In this document: in pieces, positions 53,774 to 62,704 of the stretch
Layout of the letters: each line of letters begins with the position of its first letter
How positions within the stretch are numbered: the stretch's first letter is position 1
Assembly: GCF_003014475.1 (NCBI RefSeq)
Contig: NZ_PYGJ01000020.1
Coordinates: 1 to 64,000, forward strand
Direction of reading: 5' to 3'
Length of the DNA: 64,000 bases
From: Shimia abyssi
GTDB lineage: Bacteria > Pseudomonadota > Alphaproteobacteria > Rhodobacterales > Rhodobacteraceae
Made by a program: the position numbers and the translations under genes
The notes under the pieces: generated by a model
Seen by the model: the letters and a program-made list of their open reading frames with translations, nothing else
Databases searched by the model: none
What the model was told of the DNA's origin: nothing

Positions 53774-55843
53774 ATGTCACACCCCACTCGTACAGGAAAC
53801 CGCACCGTTGTCGGCGTAGACGTCGGGGGCACGTTCACCGATCTGGTGGCGCTGGATCAGGACAGCGGACAGGTGCAACTGGCCAAGGTGCCAAGCACGC
53901 TCGACAATCAGGCGTTTGGCGTTCTGGGCGCGCTTGAGGCGGCAGAATGCGACCTCGCGGCGCTGGATCTGATCGTGCATGGCACGACAACCACAACCAA
54001 CGCCGTGCTGGAACGCAAATTGGCGCGCACTGGGTTGATCACGACACACGGGTTTCGCGATGTGCTGGAATTGGGCCGTCGCACCCGCCCGCAGCCATAT
54101 GGCATGAAAGGAACGTTCACCCCCCTGATCCCCCGCGATCTGCGCCTGGAAATCCCCGAGCGTATGGACAGCAACGGTGCGGTGGTAACGCCACTTGATG
54201 AACAGTCAGTGCATGACGCCGGTCAGGCGCTGCTGAAGATGGGCTGTGAATCCATCGTGGTGCATTTCCTGCACGCATATGCAAACCCAGAACACGAACG
54301 CCGCGCGGCTGATATCCTGCGCAGCTTCTGGCCCAATGCACATATCACCACCGGTCATTCCCTGCTTTCGGAAAGCCGCGAATTTGAACGTGGTGTGACC
54401 GCTGCGGCCAATGCCGCCGTACAGCCTCTGTTGGATCGCTATATTACCCGTTTGGTCGCAGAGCTGAGTGACAAAGGGTACAATGGCGACGTTCTGGTGA
54501 TGAATGGCAATGGCGGCATGGTCAGTTCGGCCCATGTCGCGCAAGAGGCGGCCAAGACTGTCATGTCGGGCCCCGCCTCTGGCGTGATGGCCGCAGCCTA
54601 TACCGGGCGCATGGCCGGGCATGACAACCTGATCACCTATGACATGGGCGGCACCTCGACCGACGTGGCCCTGATCCGCGAAGCGCAACCCTCTGTCTCG
54701 AACGAGATCGAGGTCGAATATGCCATGCCAATCCACGTGCCCATGGTGGATGTGCGCACCGTGGGCGCCGGGGGCGGTTCAATCGCGCGGGTCACACCGG
54801 CGGGCCTGTTGGAGGTTGGCCCAGAAAGCGCTGGCGCAACGCCGGGGCCGATTTGTTACGGGCTGGGCGGCCAAGAGCCGACCATCTCGGACGCAAACCT
54901 GTTGATGGGCCGTCTTGATCCCTCGCGTCTGAATGCGGTCAAGGGTGGCGTCTCGCTTGACGATGTGACCGGGGTTTTTGCGGAAAAACTCGGCCAGCCC
55001 CTCGGCCTGTCCGCCACAGACGCGGCCGAGGCCGTCATCCGAATTGCCAATACCAAGATGGCAGGTGCGATCCGCATGGTGTCAATCTCGCTGGGCGCCG
55101 ACCCACGGGATTTTGCACTGTTTGCCTTTGGCGGTGCGGGCCCGTTGCACGCCTGCGCTTTGGCGCGCGAACTGTCGATACCGCGCGTTCTGATCCCGGT
55201 GCGTCCCGGCATCACCAATGCAGTGGGCTGTGTCGTGGCGGATCTGCGTCATGATTTTGTGCGCACAATCAACACGCCCCTGGATGCGCTGGACGCCAGC
55301 CATTTACACGCCGTGTTTCAGGAACAGATCCGCGATGGAGAGGCGTTGATTGCCAATGAATCCATCAATATCGACGAAATCCGCCATCTCTATTCTGTGG
55401 ACATGCAGTTTATCGGCCAGACCCACCTGTTACGGGTTCCGCTTGAAACACCGAACATTGGCCTGAACCAGCTTCAAACCCTGTTCGAGCGCGCATATTT
55501 CGACCGGTTTCATGTAGAGCTCGACAATATCCGCGCCAATGTGGTGAACGTAAACTGCTCGGTCATTGGCGCGCGGCCACCGCTGGACCTGTCCTCATTG
55601 ATTGACCCATCTGGGCGGCGCGCCACGCTGGAGGATGCGCGTATTGGCGAACGCGACGTTTATTTCGAAAATGGTTGGCGGCGCACCCCGATCTATCAGC
55701 GCGAGCATATTCCACAGGCGTTCTCCCTCGCTGGGCCAGCCATCATTCAACAGATGGACACAACCGTTCTGATCGAGCCGGGCGACCTTGCCACCGGCGA
55801 CAGTGGCGGCAACATCATCGTCGAGATCGGAGGCGCGGCATGA
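53774..55843 (+). CDS. hyuA: Hydantoinase/oxoprolinase subunit A
   Basis: The ATP-binding subunit of an ATP-dependent cyclic-amide hydrolase. The 689-residue protein has ASKHA phosphate loops (VVGVDVGGTFTDLVALD near the N-terminus and LITYDMGGTSTDVALI near residue 290), HGTTTTTNAVLERK, SGPASGVMAAA and RTVGAGGGSIARV. It phosphorylates or activates the lactam oxygen so HyuB can open the ring. The ATG at 53774 is preferred: GGAG lies 6 nt upstream. Its stop overlaps hyuB by ATGA. Substrates of the family include 5-oxoproline, hydantoins and N-methylhydantoin. Confidence 0.94.
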   Translation: MSHPTRTGNRTVVGVDVGGTFTDLVALDQDSGQVQLAKVPSTLDNQAFGVLGALEAAECDLAALDLIVHGTTTTTNAVLERKLARTGLITTHGFRDVLELGRRTRPQPYGMKGTFTPLIPRDLRLEIPERMDSNGAVVTPLDEQSVHDAGQALLKMGCESIVVHFLHAYANPEHERRAADILRSFWPNAHITTGHSLLSESREFERGVTAAANAAVQPLLDRYITRLVAELSDKGYNGDVLVMNGNGGMVSSAHVAQEAAKTVMSGPASGVMAAAYTGRMAGHDNLITYDMGGTSTDVALIREAQPSVSNEIEVEYAMPIHVPMVDVRTVGAGGGSIARVTPAGLLEVGPESAGATPGPICYGLGGQEPTISDANLLMGRLDPSRLNAVKGGVSLDDVTGVFAEKLGQPLGLSATDAAEAVIRIANTKMAGAIRMVSISLGADPRDFALFAFGGAGPLHACALARELSIPRVLIPVRPGITNAVGCVVADLRHDFVRTINTPLDALDASHLHAVFQEQIRDGEALIANESINIDEIRHLYSVDMQFIGQTHLLRVPLETPNIGLNQLQTLFERAYFDRFHVELDNIRANVVNVNCSVIGARPPLDLSSLIDPSGRRATLEDARIGERDVYFENGWRRTPIYQREHIPQAFSLAGPAIIQQMDTTVLIEPGDLATGDSGGNIIVEIGGAA

Positions 55844-57582
55844 CCCTTGATCCCATCACACTCAGCGTGATCCAATCCGGCCTGCAACAGGTCTGCGACG
55901 AGATGGATCTCAGTTTTTCCCGTGCTGCCTTTTCACCCGTGATTGCAGAGGCCAATGACCGCTCCGACGGGATATATGCTGCCGATGACGGCGCACTCAT
56001 CGCTCAAGGGGCCGGTGGGTTGCCGGTTTTTGTCGGCACAATGCAGTATTCCACGCGTACCCTGATTAAGATGATCGCCGCTGGCAAAGCTGCTCCGCCC
56101 AAACCCGGTGATATTTATATCGTGAACGATCCCTACCTCGGAGGCACACATCTGATGGACGTGCGCTTTGCACGCCCCTTTTATCGCAACGGTGAACTCT
56201 TTTGCTGGTTGTCCAATACCGGGCACTGGCCCGACACAGGCGGCGCAGTGCCCGGCGGCTTTTCGGCCTCGGCCACGGCAGTGGAGCAAGAGGGCTTGCG
56301 CTTACCGCCAGTGCGCCTGTTCAAAGAAGGCGTGCTGGACCATGAAATCTTTGCCATCATCTCCTCCAACATCCGTGTCGCGGATCAGCGGATTGGCGAT
56401 GTCAAAGCCCAGGCCGCTGCACTTTTGGTCGGAGAAAAGCGTCTGAATGCGCTGATGGATCGATACGGCGACGACGTGGTGCGCGAAGCGATTGCCGAGT
56501 TACGCACCCGCGCCGCCCAGCAAATGCGCAGCTTTATCAACGGCATCCCCGATGGTGACTATCCCGCCACTGCGTGGATCGACAGCGACGGCGTGGTCAA
56601 CGACCCATTGAAGATCTGCCTCAATGTTCGGAAATCCGGCGATGCGCTGACCTTTGATTTCGCAGGCTCGAGCCCACCCTGTATGGGGCCCATGAACTCG
56701 GTGCGCGCCACGACCTATAGTTCTGTCTATCTGGCCATGCGCCATATATTCCCTGAGGTACCGATGAGTGCTGGCGCATTTGAGCCGCTGCTCATCACCA
56801 ATATCGAGGATACGTTTCTGGACGCGCGTTATCCTCGCCCGGTGTCGGGCTGTGCTGCCGAGGTTTCCCAACGCATCGCCGAAGCGGTCTTTGCCGCGTT
56901 GGTGCCTGCCCTGCCCGACCGCGTCACCGCTGCCCCGGCTGGCACCAGCGGCAACTTTGCACTTGGCGGGCATGATCCGGCACGCGGGCGGGATTTTGTG
57001 ATGTACCAGATTTCCGGAGGCGGCTATGGCGGCAATAGCGATCACGACGGGCTGTCCAACGGTTGTTCGACAATCGGTATCTCCAAGGCCCCACCTATCG
57101 AAATCATGGAACAGGCATTTCCGGTGCTGTATCACCGCTATGCCTTGCACGAAGGATCGGGCGGCGCGGGAATGCATCGCGGCGGATTTGGTCTTGATTA
57201 CGAGGTTGAACTGCGCCAAGGCCATGCCAAGGCCAGCTTTGTGATGGATCACGGGCGTTTCGGCCCCCAAGGGGTTTTGGGTGGCGGCGATGGAGGCACA
57301 AACAAGGTCACAGTTTATCGCGACGGCGCGCCCTATACGCCCGAACACCTGTCCAAGGAACAGGATATCCCCTTGGCGGCCGGAGATCGCGTGCACGTGC
57401 GCACGCCCGGCGGTGGTGGCTATGGCAACCCGTTCAAACGTCCGGCCGAAGCGGTGCTGGAGGACGTACGCCTTGGTCGTTATTCCCATAAACAGGCCCG
57501 CGACATGTTCGGAGTCGCGTTGTCAGGCGAACCACTCGCGATAGATCTGAACACGACAGAACAGTTGCGCAACGGTCATTGA
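55840..57582 (+). CDS. hyuB: Hydantoinase/oxoprolinase subunit B
   Basis: The 580-residue partner of HyuA. It has DPITLSVIQSGLQQVCDEMDLSFSRAAFSPVIAEANDRSDGIY, KPGDIYIVNDPYLGGTHLMDVRFARPFY, WLSNTGHWPDTGGAVPGGFSASATAVEQEGLRLPPVRLF, GCSTIGISKAPPIEIMEQAFPVLYHRYALHEGSGGAGMHRGGFG and the C-terminal RVHVRTPGGGGYGNP. These are the full set of HyuB signatures, so the enzyme looks complete. It is translationally coupled to hyuA. In this locus it could open a ring made by the hydroxylase and reductase. Confidence 0.94.
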   Translation: MTLDPITLSVIQSGLQQVCDEMDLSFSRAAFSPVIAEANDRSDGIYAADDGALIAQGAGGLPVFVGTMQYSTRTLIKMIAAGKAAPPKPGDIYIVNDPYLGGTHLMDVRFARPFYRNGELFCWLSNTGHWPDTGGAVPGGFSASATAVEQEGLRLPPVRLFKEGVLDHEIFAIISSNIRVADQRIGDVKAQAAALLVGEKRLNALMDRYGDDVVREAIAELRTRAAQQMRSFINGIPDGDYPATAWIDSDGVVNDPLKICLNVRKSGDALTFDFAGSSPPCMGPMNSVRATTYSSVYLAMRHIFPEVPMSAGAFEPLLITNIEDTFLDARYPRPVSGCAAEVSQRIAEAVFAALVPALPDRVTAAPAGTSGNFALGGHDPARGRDFVMYQISGGGYGGNSDHDGLSNGCSTIGISKAPPIEIMEQAFPVLYHRYALHEGSGGAGMHRGGFGLDYEVELRQGHAKASFVMDHGRFGPQGVLGGGDGGTNKVTVYRDGAPYTPEHLSKEQDIPLAAGDRVHVRTPGGGGYGNPFKRPAEAVLEDVRLGRYSHKQARDMFGVALSGEPLAIDLNTTEQLRNGH

Positions 57583-57740
57583 ACCAAAAATATATAACAG
57601 AGATTTACTCAGAACCTTTTGCAACTGTAGTCTGACGACATCCAACAGCATGTCCTGCTCAGCGGATTGGCGCGGCTCTGCATAGCGATTTGCATTGCGC
57701 GCCGCGATCCCTTCCCGACATTCAATCGAGGCCGCGAAAG

Positions 57741-58238
57741 ATGATTTCATCCGACTATTGCCGCGTCATGGCGCGCTATAATGATTGGCAAAATACCTCA
57801 CTCGTCACTGCCGCCGACGAACTAAGTGATGCCGCCCGCTGGCAGAATCGCGGCGCGTTCTTTGGCTCAATCGCGGAAACGTTCAACCATCTCTACTGGG
57901 CGGATGCGCTAATGCTCGCACGGATCTTGGGCAATGAGCGCCCACAAGACAGCATCACGCACTCGCTGGCTAAACCCAAGAAGTGGAATGAATTTAAGAT
58001 CTTACGCCTCGAACGCAATGTGGAAGTTCAGAACTGGGCAGATGGGTTGTCGGATCAGGATCTGACAGGCTCCACCGCTTGGATTCCACCGGGTGGCACA
58101 AAGCGGGTGCAAATGCCCACCGCGCTTTGCGCCGTTCAGTTGTTTAACCATCAAACGCACCATCGCGGCCAGATCCATGCCATGCTTACAGCCGCGGGCG
58201 TAGAACCCAAACCTACAGACCTTTCCGCAATGCCCTAA
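57741..58238 (+). CDS. DinB-family protein
   Basis: A 165-residue four-helix-bundle protein. It has the three histidines expected of the DinB metal site: FGSIAETFNHLYWADALML and LFNHQTHHRGQIHAMLTAAG. It also has the family start YCRVMARYNDWQNTSLV. Members include thiol-dependent transferases and proteins of unknown role. It is 158 bp after hyuB in the same direction; a functional link with the catabolic locus is uncertain. Confidence 0.88.
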   Translation: MISSDYCRVMARYNDWQNTSLVTAADELSDAARWQNRGAFFGSIAETFNHLYWADALMLARILGNERPQDSITHSLAKPKKWNEFKILRLERNVEVQNWADGLSDQDLTGSTAWIPPGGTKRVQMPTALCAVQLFNHQTHHRGQIHAMLTAAGVEPKPTDLSAMP

Positions 58239-58251
58239 CATAGAGCTGTCA

Positions 58252-58284
58252 ACAAAAAAGGCCCCGCAGTGTCCGCGGGGCCTC
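58252..58284 (-). terminator. Rho-independent terminator of the downstream minus-strand gene
   Basis: AGGCCCCGC-GGACACT-GCGGGGCCT followed by TTTTTG on the minus strand, just after the stop of the binding-protein gene at 58306. Confidence 0.88.
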
Positions 58285-58305
58285 ATCATGAACCGTCCAA
58301 TCGGC

Positions 58306-59439
58306 TTACATTTTGCAATCACCCGCATAGGCATCGGCGTGATCGCTCAGGCCGGTGGCGATGATCTTATTGGTAAAGACATCGCCCTCCTGAATGACTT
58401 CGCGCACATAGATGTCCTGAATCGGGTGGTGATTGTCGCCAAAAGCAAAATCGCCGCGAACCGAGTCAAACTCTGCCGCTTTGAGCGCTGCGCGGAACGC
58501 GTCTGCATCACTGACATCGGCCTTGTCCATGGCGGACATCAACAGGTTCGCCGTGTCAAACCCCTGACTTGCATAGAGCGACGGCAACCGGCCGTATTCG
58601 GCGCTAAAGCTTTCGACAAAGGCGTTGTTGGCCGCATTGTCGATGTCTTTGTTCCATTGGCTAGTGTTTTTCACACCCAACGCCGCCGCGCCGACGGCTT
58701 GCAGGATCCCCTGATCAAAGCTGAAGGCGGGGCCAACCACCGGTAGGTCAACACCGCTATCGGCATATTGCTTGAGGAACGAAATCCCCATGCCGCCGGG
58801 CAGAAAAAAGAACACGCTATCGGCACCACTGGCCCGGATCTGCGCAATCTCAGCCGCGTAATCGGTCTGGCCCAGCTTGGTGTAAACTTCACCGGCCAGA
58901 TCGCCTTTGAAGAACCGTTTATATCCGGTCAGCGCGTCCTTGCCTGCCGGATAGTTCGGAGCGAGGATAAAGCTGTTCTTGAAGCCTGTATCCGACGCAT
59001 AGGCCCCTGCTGCTTCGTGCAGGTTGTCGTTCTGCCATGCCACATTGAAATAATTCGCATGACATCCCTTGCCCGCCAGCGCGCTGGGTCCGGCATTGGG
59101 CGAGAGGTAAAATTTACCCTGTGCCGTCGCCGCTGGCACAACCGCCATGGCAAGGTTCGACCAGATGATCCCGGTCAGAACGTCCACTTTTTCAGATTGG
59201 ATCATCTTGTCGGCCAATTGTACCGCCACGTCCGGCTTGCGCTGATCGTCCTCGATCACCACCTCCAGATCGTCACGTCCGGCCTGCTTGACCGCCAGCA
59301 TGAACCCGTCGCGCACGTCAATGCCCAAACCGGCACCGCCACCGGACAATGTCGTGATCATGCCAACTTTAACCTCGGCCTGCGCAGCAGCTGCAAGCCC
59401 GGCCATCATTGCCGCGGCTGTCAATGTTCTTAGCTTCAT
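58306..59439 (-). CDS. ABC transporter substrate-binding protein (type 1, amino-acid/amide-like)
   Basis: A 377-residue periplasmic binding protein. It has a signal peptide (MKLRTLTAAAMMAGLAAAAQA) and the Leu/Ile/Val-binding fold: VKVGMITTLSGGGAGLGIDVRDGFMLAVKQAGRDDLEVVIEDDQRKPDVAVQLADKMI and SVFFFLPGGMGISFLKQYADSG. No permease or ATPase gene is adjacent and it has its own terminator. It must therefore share a transporter encoded elsewhere, possibly the liv-type importer 8 kb away. The ligand is unknown. Confidence 0.92.
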   Translation of the reverse strand: MKLRTLTAAAMMAGLAAAAQAEVKVGMITTLSGGGAGLGIDVRDGFMLAVKQAGRDDLEVVIEDDQRKPDVAVQLADKMIQSEKVDVLTGIIWSNLAMAVVPAATAQGKFYLSPNAGPSALAGKGCHANYFNVAWQNDNLHEAAGAYASDTGFKNSFILAPNYPAGKDALTGYKRFFKGDLAGEVYTKLGQTDYAAEIAQIRASGADSVFFFLPGGMGISFLKQYADSGVDLPVVGPAFSFDQGILQAVGAAALGVKNTSQWNKDIDNAANNAFVESFSAEYGRLPSLYASQGFDTANLLMSAMDKADVSDADAFRAALKAAEFDSVRGDFAFGDNHHPIQDIYVREVIQEGDVFTNKIIATGLSDHADAYAGDCKM

Positions 59440-59544
59440 TCCCTAACTCCCTGATTGTTTTGCCAAGACTGTGATCAAATGCACGGCCCAAAGCAAGCCT
59501 GGAAAGTCAGCACGATGTCAGATCAAAAGTGTGAGCCAGTGGAT

Positions 59545-60177
59545 CTAGGCCACAACCAACCGCATTACCGTATCAAGATTGAACTCTAACCGCTCTTGCA
59601 GCGCTTCTTTGCTCATAAACTCGCGCTCAAACAAAATCGCCCCAGTGAACCGGTTCGTCAAATAGTAGTACCCGATGGCAGCAATCGTGATGTTGAGTTG
59701 AACCGGATCGATCCCCTTGCGGAACACACCGTCTTTTTCGCCGCGTTTCAAAATACCGCCAACAAGATCGGTGAATTTTCGGCTGGCATCCACCAACCGG
59801 TCGGATTCGGCGATGTGTCGCGCCTGATGCAGGTTTTCCGAATTTACCAGACGGATAAATGCAGGATTCTCCAGATAGTAGTTCCAAGTGAATCTCACCA
59901 GCGTTTTTAGCGCTTCATCCGGTGCCAGATGCTCAAGCTCTAGCGAAAGTTCGGCACCACGGATATCCAGATAGGCCTCTTCCAGAACCACTTTGAACAA
60001 CTCTTCTTTGTTTCCAAAGTAGTGATAGATCATGCGTTTGTTTGCCTTGGCTTTTTCCGCGATCTCGTCCACGCGGGCACCACCTAGACCAAGCCGGGCA
60101 AATTCGCCTTTGGCAGCGTCAAGGATTCGCGCCTTGGTCGCATTCGCGTCGCGTACACCCTTCTTTGTTTCCACCAT
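59545..60177 (-). CDS. TetR-family transcriptional regulator
   Basis: A 210-residue regulator with the TetR helix-turn-helix (ATKARILDAAKGEFARLGLGGARVDEIAEKAKANKRMIYHYFGNKEELFKVVLEEAY) and a C-terminal TetR_C-type helical domain. It is divergent from the sugar-type ABC operon. A 24-bp palindrome (60284-60307) in the shared region is its likely operator, so it probably represses the operon and perhaps itself. AAGGAAAG precedes its start. Confidence 0.92.
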   Translation of the reverse strand: MVETKKGVRDANATKARILDAAKGEFARLGLGGARVDEIAEKAKANKRMIYHYFGNKEELFKVVLEEAYLDIRGAELSLELEHLAPDEALKTLVRFTWNYYLENPAFIRLVNSENLHQARHIAESDRLVDASRKFTDLVGGILKRGEKDGVFRKGIDPVQLNITIAAIGYYYLTNRFTGAILFEREFMSKEALQERLEFNLDTVMRLVVA

Positions 60178-60262
60178 CCGGTCTTTCCTTCTTGTCTCGA
60201 TGCCTTGCCGCTCGATGTATCGAGCAAAGCCCGTCGTGCAGATTTAACGCAATATAGCAGGC

Positions 60263-60307
60263 TTGACAAAAAGGGAAATTATTAAGTAACTAACTAGTGC
60301 GTTACTT
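60263..60307 (+). promoter_or_regulatory. Promoter -35 box and TetR-type operator before the sugar ABC operon
   Basis: TTGACA at 60263-60268 is a perfect -35 box. The palindrome GTAACTAACTAGTGCGTTAC (60286-60305, extended AAGTAAC/GTTACTT at 60284-60307, centre ACTAGT) covers the -10 region and start point. A TetR repressor bound there would block transcription. Confidence 0.7.
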
Positions 60308-60380
60308 GCTGAGTCGAATGCGGTGGAGTGGTTTCACCCGTTATCCCGGCTTCAGCGAATACCTAAACGGGAGGAAATCT

Positions 60381-61487
60381 ATGTCGTTCATCAAGAAGTT
60401 CATCGAACAGGAAAAGGTCAATCGTCGTGACTTGCTACTCGCCTCAGCCTATGGTCTGGGCGGTGTCGCCGCGACCGGTCTTTTGGGAACTGGAATGGCA
60501 CGCGCGGCAATCGCAGACCCAACAGTTGCATGGTCTTACCGCAACCGCACAAACCCTTATTGGAACGAGATTGTCGGCGGTGGCGAAGCCTTTGTCGAAA
60601 GCCTTGGCAAGCCAAAGGACTTCCTGACCCACCTGATCAACGAAGGGTCGTCGGAAAAATCGCTGGCGGACGTTAAGGCGCTGTTGTCGAAAACCAATGG
60701 CGATCTGGCTCTGGCCATCGACACCAACGATGCACCAAACGCGCGTCCCGTTGTCGAAGCTTGTGCCGCCGCCGGTGCTTATGTCTCTACATTGTGGAAC
60801 AAGACAGACGACTTGCACCCATGGGACTTTGGCGACAATTATGTCAGCCATATGAGCTGGTCCGATGAAGGCCCCGCCGAACAAACCGCACGCATTCTGC
60901 TCGAAGCGATTGGTGGAAAAGGTGGCGTTGTTCATCTTGGCGGAATTGCGTCGAACAACCCGGCGATCGAACGTCTGAACGGCCTGAAAAACGCGCTCAA
61001 GAACTATCCTGATGTCGAATTGCTCGATGCGCAGCCCGCTGATTGGGATACGCAAAAAGCCGCACAGGTCATGGCTGGTTTCATCACCCGCTATGGTGAC
61101 GAGATCAAAGGTGTGCACTGCGCCAACGACACCATCGGCTACGGCGTTCTCGAAGCGTTGCGCGCCGAAGGCATGGATATTCCGATCGTCACTTATGACG
61201 GCAACCCGCAAGCTGTTGAACTGGTTGCTCAGGAACGCATTCTGGCGACCGTATTCACCAACCCACACTGGGGTGGCGGTATCACGGCGGCGCTGGCCTA
61301 TCACGCGGCCACTGGTGCATTCAAACCATCTGACGAGCCACACGCACATCGCGAGTTCTACGGCCCGACAATCTTTGTGACTCCACAAGATGCCAAGGAG
61401 TTCAAGGCGAACTACCTCGACAACGTGCCGACCTACGACTGGAGCGATCACTGGGGGCCATCCAACGGCCAGATCAAGTACCAGTAA
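60381..61487 (+). CDS. Sugar-type ABC transporter substrate-binding protein (Tat-exported)
   Basis: A 368-residue periplasmic binding protein of the ribose-binding (type 1) group. It has a twin-arginine signal (VNRRDLLLASAYGLGGVAATGLLGTGMARA), then the two-lobe fold (NPYWNEIVGGGEAFVESLG, DLALAIDTNDAPNARPVVEACAAAGAYVSTLW, VHCANDTIGYGVLEALRAEGMDIPIVTYDG). The ATG at 60381 has GGGAGGAAA at optimal spacing. It is the first gene of the operon, followed by an intercistronic hairpin. The ligand is not determined. Confidence 0.92.
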   Translation: MSFIKKFIEQEKVNRRDLLLASAYGLGGVAATGLLGTGMARAAIADPTVAWSYRNRTNPYWNEIVGGGEAFVESLGKPKDFLTHLINEGSSEKSLADVKALLSKTNGDLALAIDTNDAPNARPVVEACAAAGAYVSTLWNKTDDLHPWDFGDNYVSHMSWSDEGPAEQTARILLEAIGGKGGVVHLGGIASNNPAIERLNGLKNALKNYPDVELLDAQPADWDTQKAAQVMAGFITRYGDEIKGVHCANDTIGYGVLEALRAEGMDIPIVTYDGNPQAVELVAQERILATVFTNPHWGGGITAALAYHAATGAFKPSDEPHAHREFYGPTIFVTPQDAKEFKANYLDNVPTYDWSDHWGPSNGQIKYQ

Positions 61488-61494
61488 CGGGACA

Positions 61495-61521
61495 GCGGCG
61501 ACGGGACAGCCCCGTCGCCGC
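61495..61521 (+). other. Intercistronic hairpin between binding-protein and permease genes
   Basis: GCGGCGACGGG-ACAGC-CCCGTCGCCGC, a perfect 11-bp stem with no T-tract, lies 7 bp after the binding-protein stop. Such hairpins commonly protect the upstream mRNA and keep permease levels below binding-protein levels. Confidence 0.7.
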
Positions 61522-61651
61522 ACCACGCACAATTACCAAAACGTTGACCGAACACTTAAAGACCACGCGCCGCGCCGTCAGAACACTCTTCTGGCGCTGA
61601 AATCTTGCGCTCTGCCTTCTGGTCGCAAACGTGTTCATGAGGAGATCGAGA

Positions 61652-62695
61652 ATGGCTGACGTAACGGCTGATCCAGCCCAGTCCAAACGCCTATTCCCCC
61701 GAGAGCGCATTATCCAGTGGGCACCCCTTCTGGTGCTTTTCGTGCTACTTCTACTGTTTCCGTTCTTCGAATGGCTCGAAGATTTCCGGGAAGCCAAAGA
61801 CCACATATATTTGTTGGATTCGCGCTTTTTCTCGATCCGAAACGCTGCCCGGATCGCCATGTCCTCGGCCCCTGCTCTTATGGTGGCGGTTGGTGTGACC
61901 TTTATCATCATCATGGGCTCTATTGACCTGTCGATGGAGGGCACAGTCTCGGTTTGCGCGGTTATTTTTGCCTTTGCTTTCATCGCATGGGGCGGAACGA
62001 TCCTCAGCTGGGCATGGCTGGCCATTCCGGTGGCCATGCTGGTCGGTGCGGCGATGGGGTTTGTGAACGGCATTGTGCATGTCAAGCTCAAGATCCCGTC
62101 CTTTATGGCCTCGTTGGCCATGGGCTTTGTCGGCACCGGTCTGGCACTGTTGCTGACAGGCGGCGACCGTATCCGTGTCGAAGACCCGATCTTCCGCTCA
62201 TTGCTGACCGAACGTTGGTTCAACTTTCCAGTGATGTGTTATGTCGCGCTGGCGTTTCTATTGATCGCCTGGTTCATCCAGTCACGCACCACCCTGGGCC
62301 GCAACTTTTACGCCGTTGGCGGTGGCGAGGAACTCGCGCATGCCTCTGGTCTCAACGTCGAGCGTGTCCGCATCATGGGCTTTACACTCGCCGGTGTCTT
62401 CTTTGCGGTGGGTGCTTTGCTTGCCGTAGGCCGCATCGGCATCGCGGAAACCGCGACTGGCAACAATTTCATGTTCGTCTCGATCACGGCCGTTGTGGTC
62501 GGTGGCACCGCGCTCTGGGGCGGTATCGGCGGCGTGTGGAACACGCTGGTGGGAGTTTTGATCGTGAACGTGATCAACAACGGCATGGTTGTGATCGGCC
62601 TGCCCGGTTGGGTTCAGGACGGCACGCTGGGCTTGCTGGTTATCGCCGCTGTGGTCATGTCGACCGACCGTCAATCCGTCAGTTTTGTGAAATAA
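61652..62695 (+). CDS. Sugar-type ABC transporter permease (RbsC-like)
   Basis: A 347-residue permease with about nine to ten transmembrane segments and the BPD_transp_2 features: AMSSAPALMVAVGVTFIIIMGSIDLSMEGTVSVC, VHVKLKIPSFMASLAMGFVGTGLALLLTGG and GRNFYAVGGGEELAHASGLNVERVRIMGFTLAGVFFAVGALLAVGRIGIA. The ATG at 61652 has GAGGAG upstream. The ATPase gene follows after 9 bp. Confidence 0.92.
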   Translation: MADVTADPAQSKRLFPRERIIQWAPLLVLFVLLLLFPFFEWLEDFREAKDHIYLLDSRFFSIRNAARIAMSSAPALMVAVGVTFIIIMGSIDLSMEGTVSVCAVIFAFAFIAWGGTILSWAWLAIPVAMLVGAAMGFVNGIVHVKLKIPSFMASLAMGFVGTGLALLLTGGDRIRVEDPIFRSLLTERWFNFPVMCYVALAFLLIAWFIQSRTTLGRNFYAVGGGEELAHASGLNVERVRIMGFTLAGVFFAVGALLAVGRIGIAETATGNNFMFVSITAVVVGGTALWGGIGGVWNTLVGVLIVNVINNGMVVIGLPGWVQDGTLGLLVIAAVVMSTDRQSVSFVK

Positions 62696-62704
62696 GAGGT
62701 CGAG

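Noticed and set aside
59455..59475. A fourth MarR-type site (TTGTTTTGCCAAGAC) upstream of the orphan binding protein
   Set aside because: Only the TTGTTT start matches; the second half-site and spacing do not.
60444..61532. A 362-codon open frame antisense to the sugar-binding-protein gene
   Set aside because: The plus-strand gene has a Tat signal, ribosome-binding site and conserved fold; the antisense frame has none.
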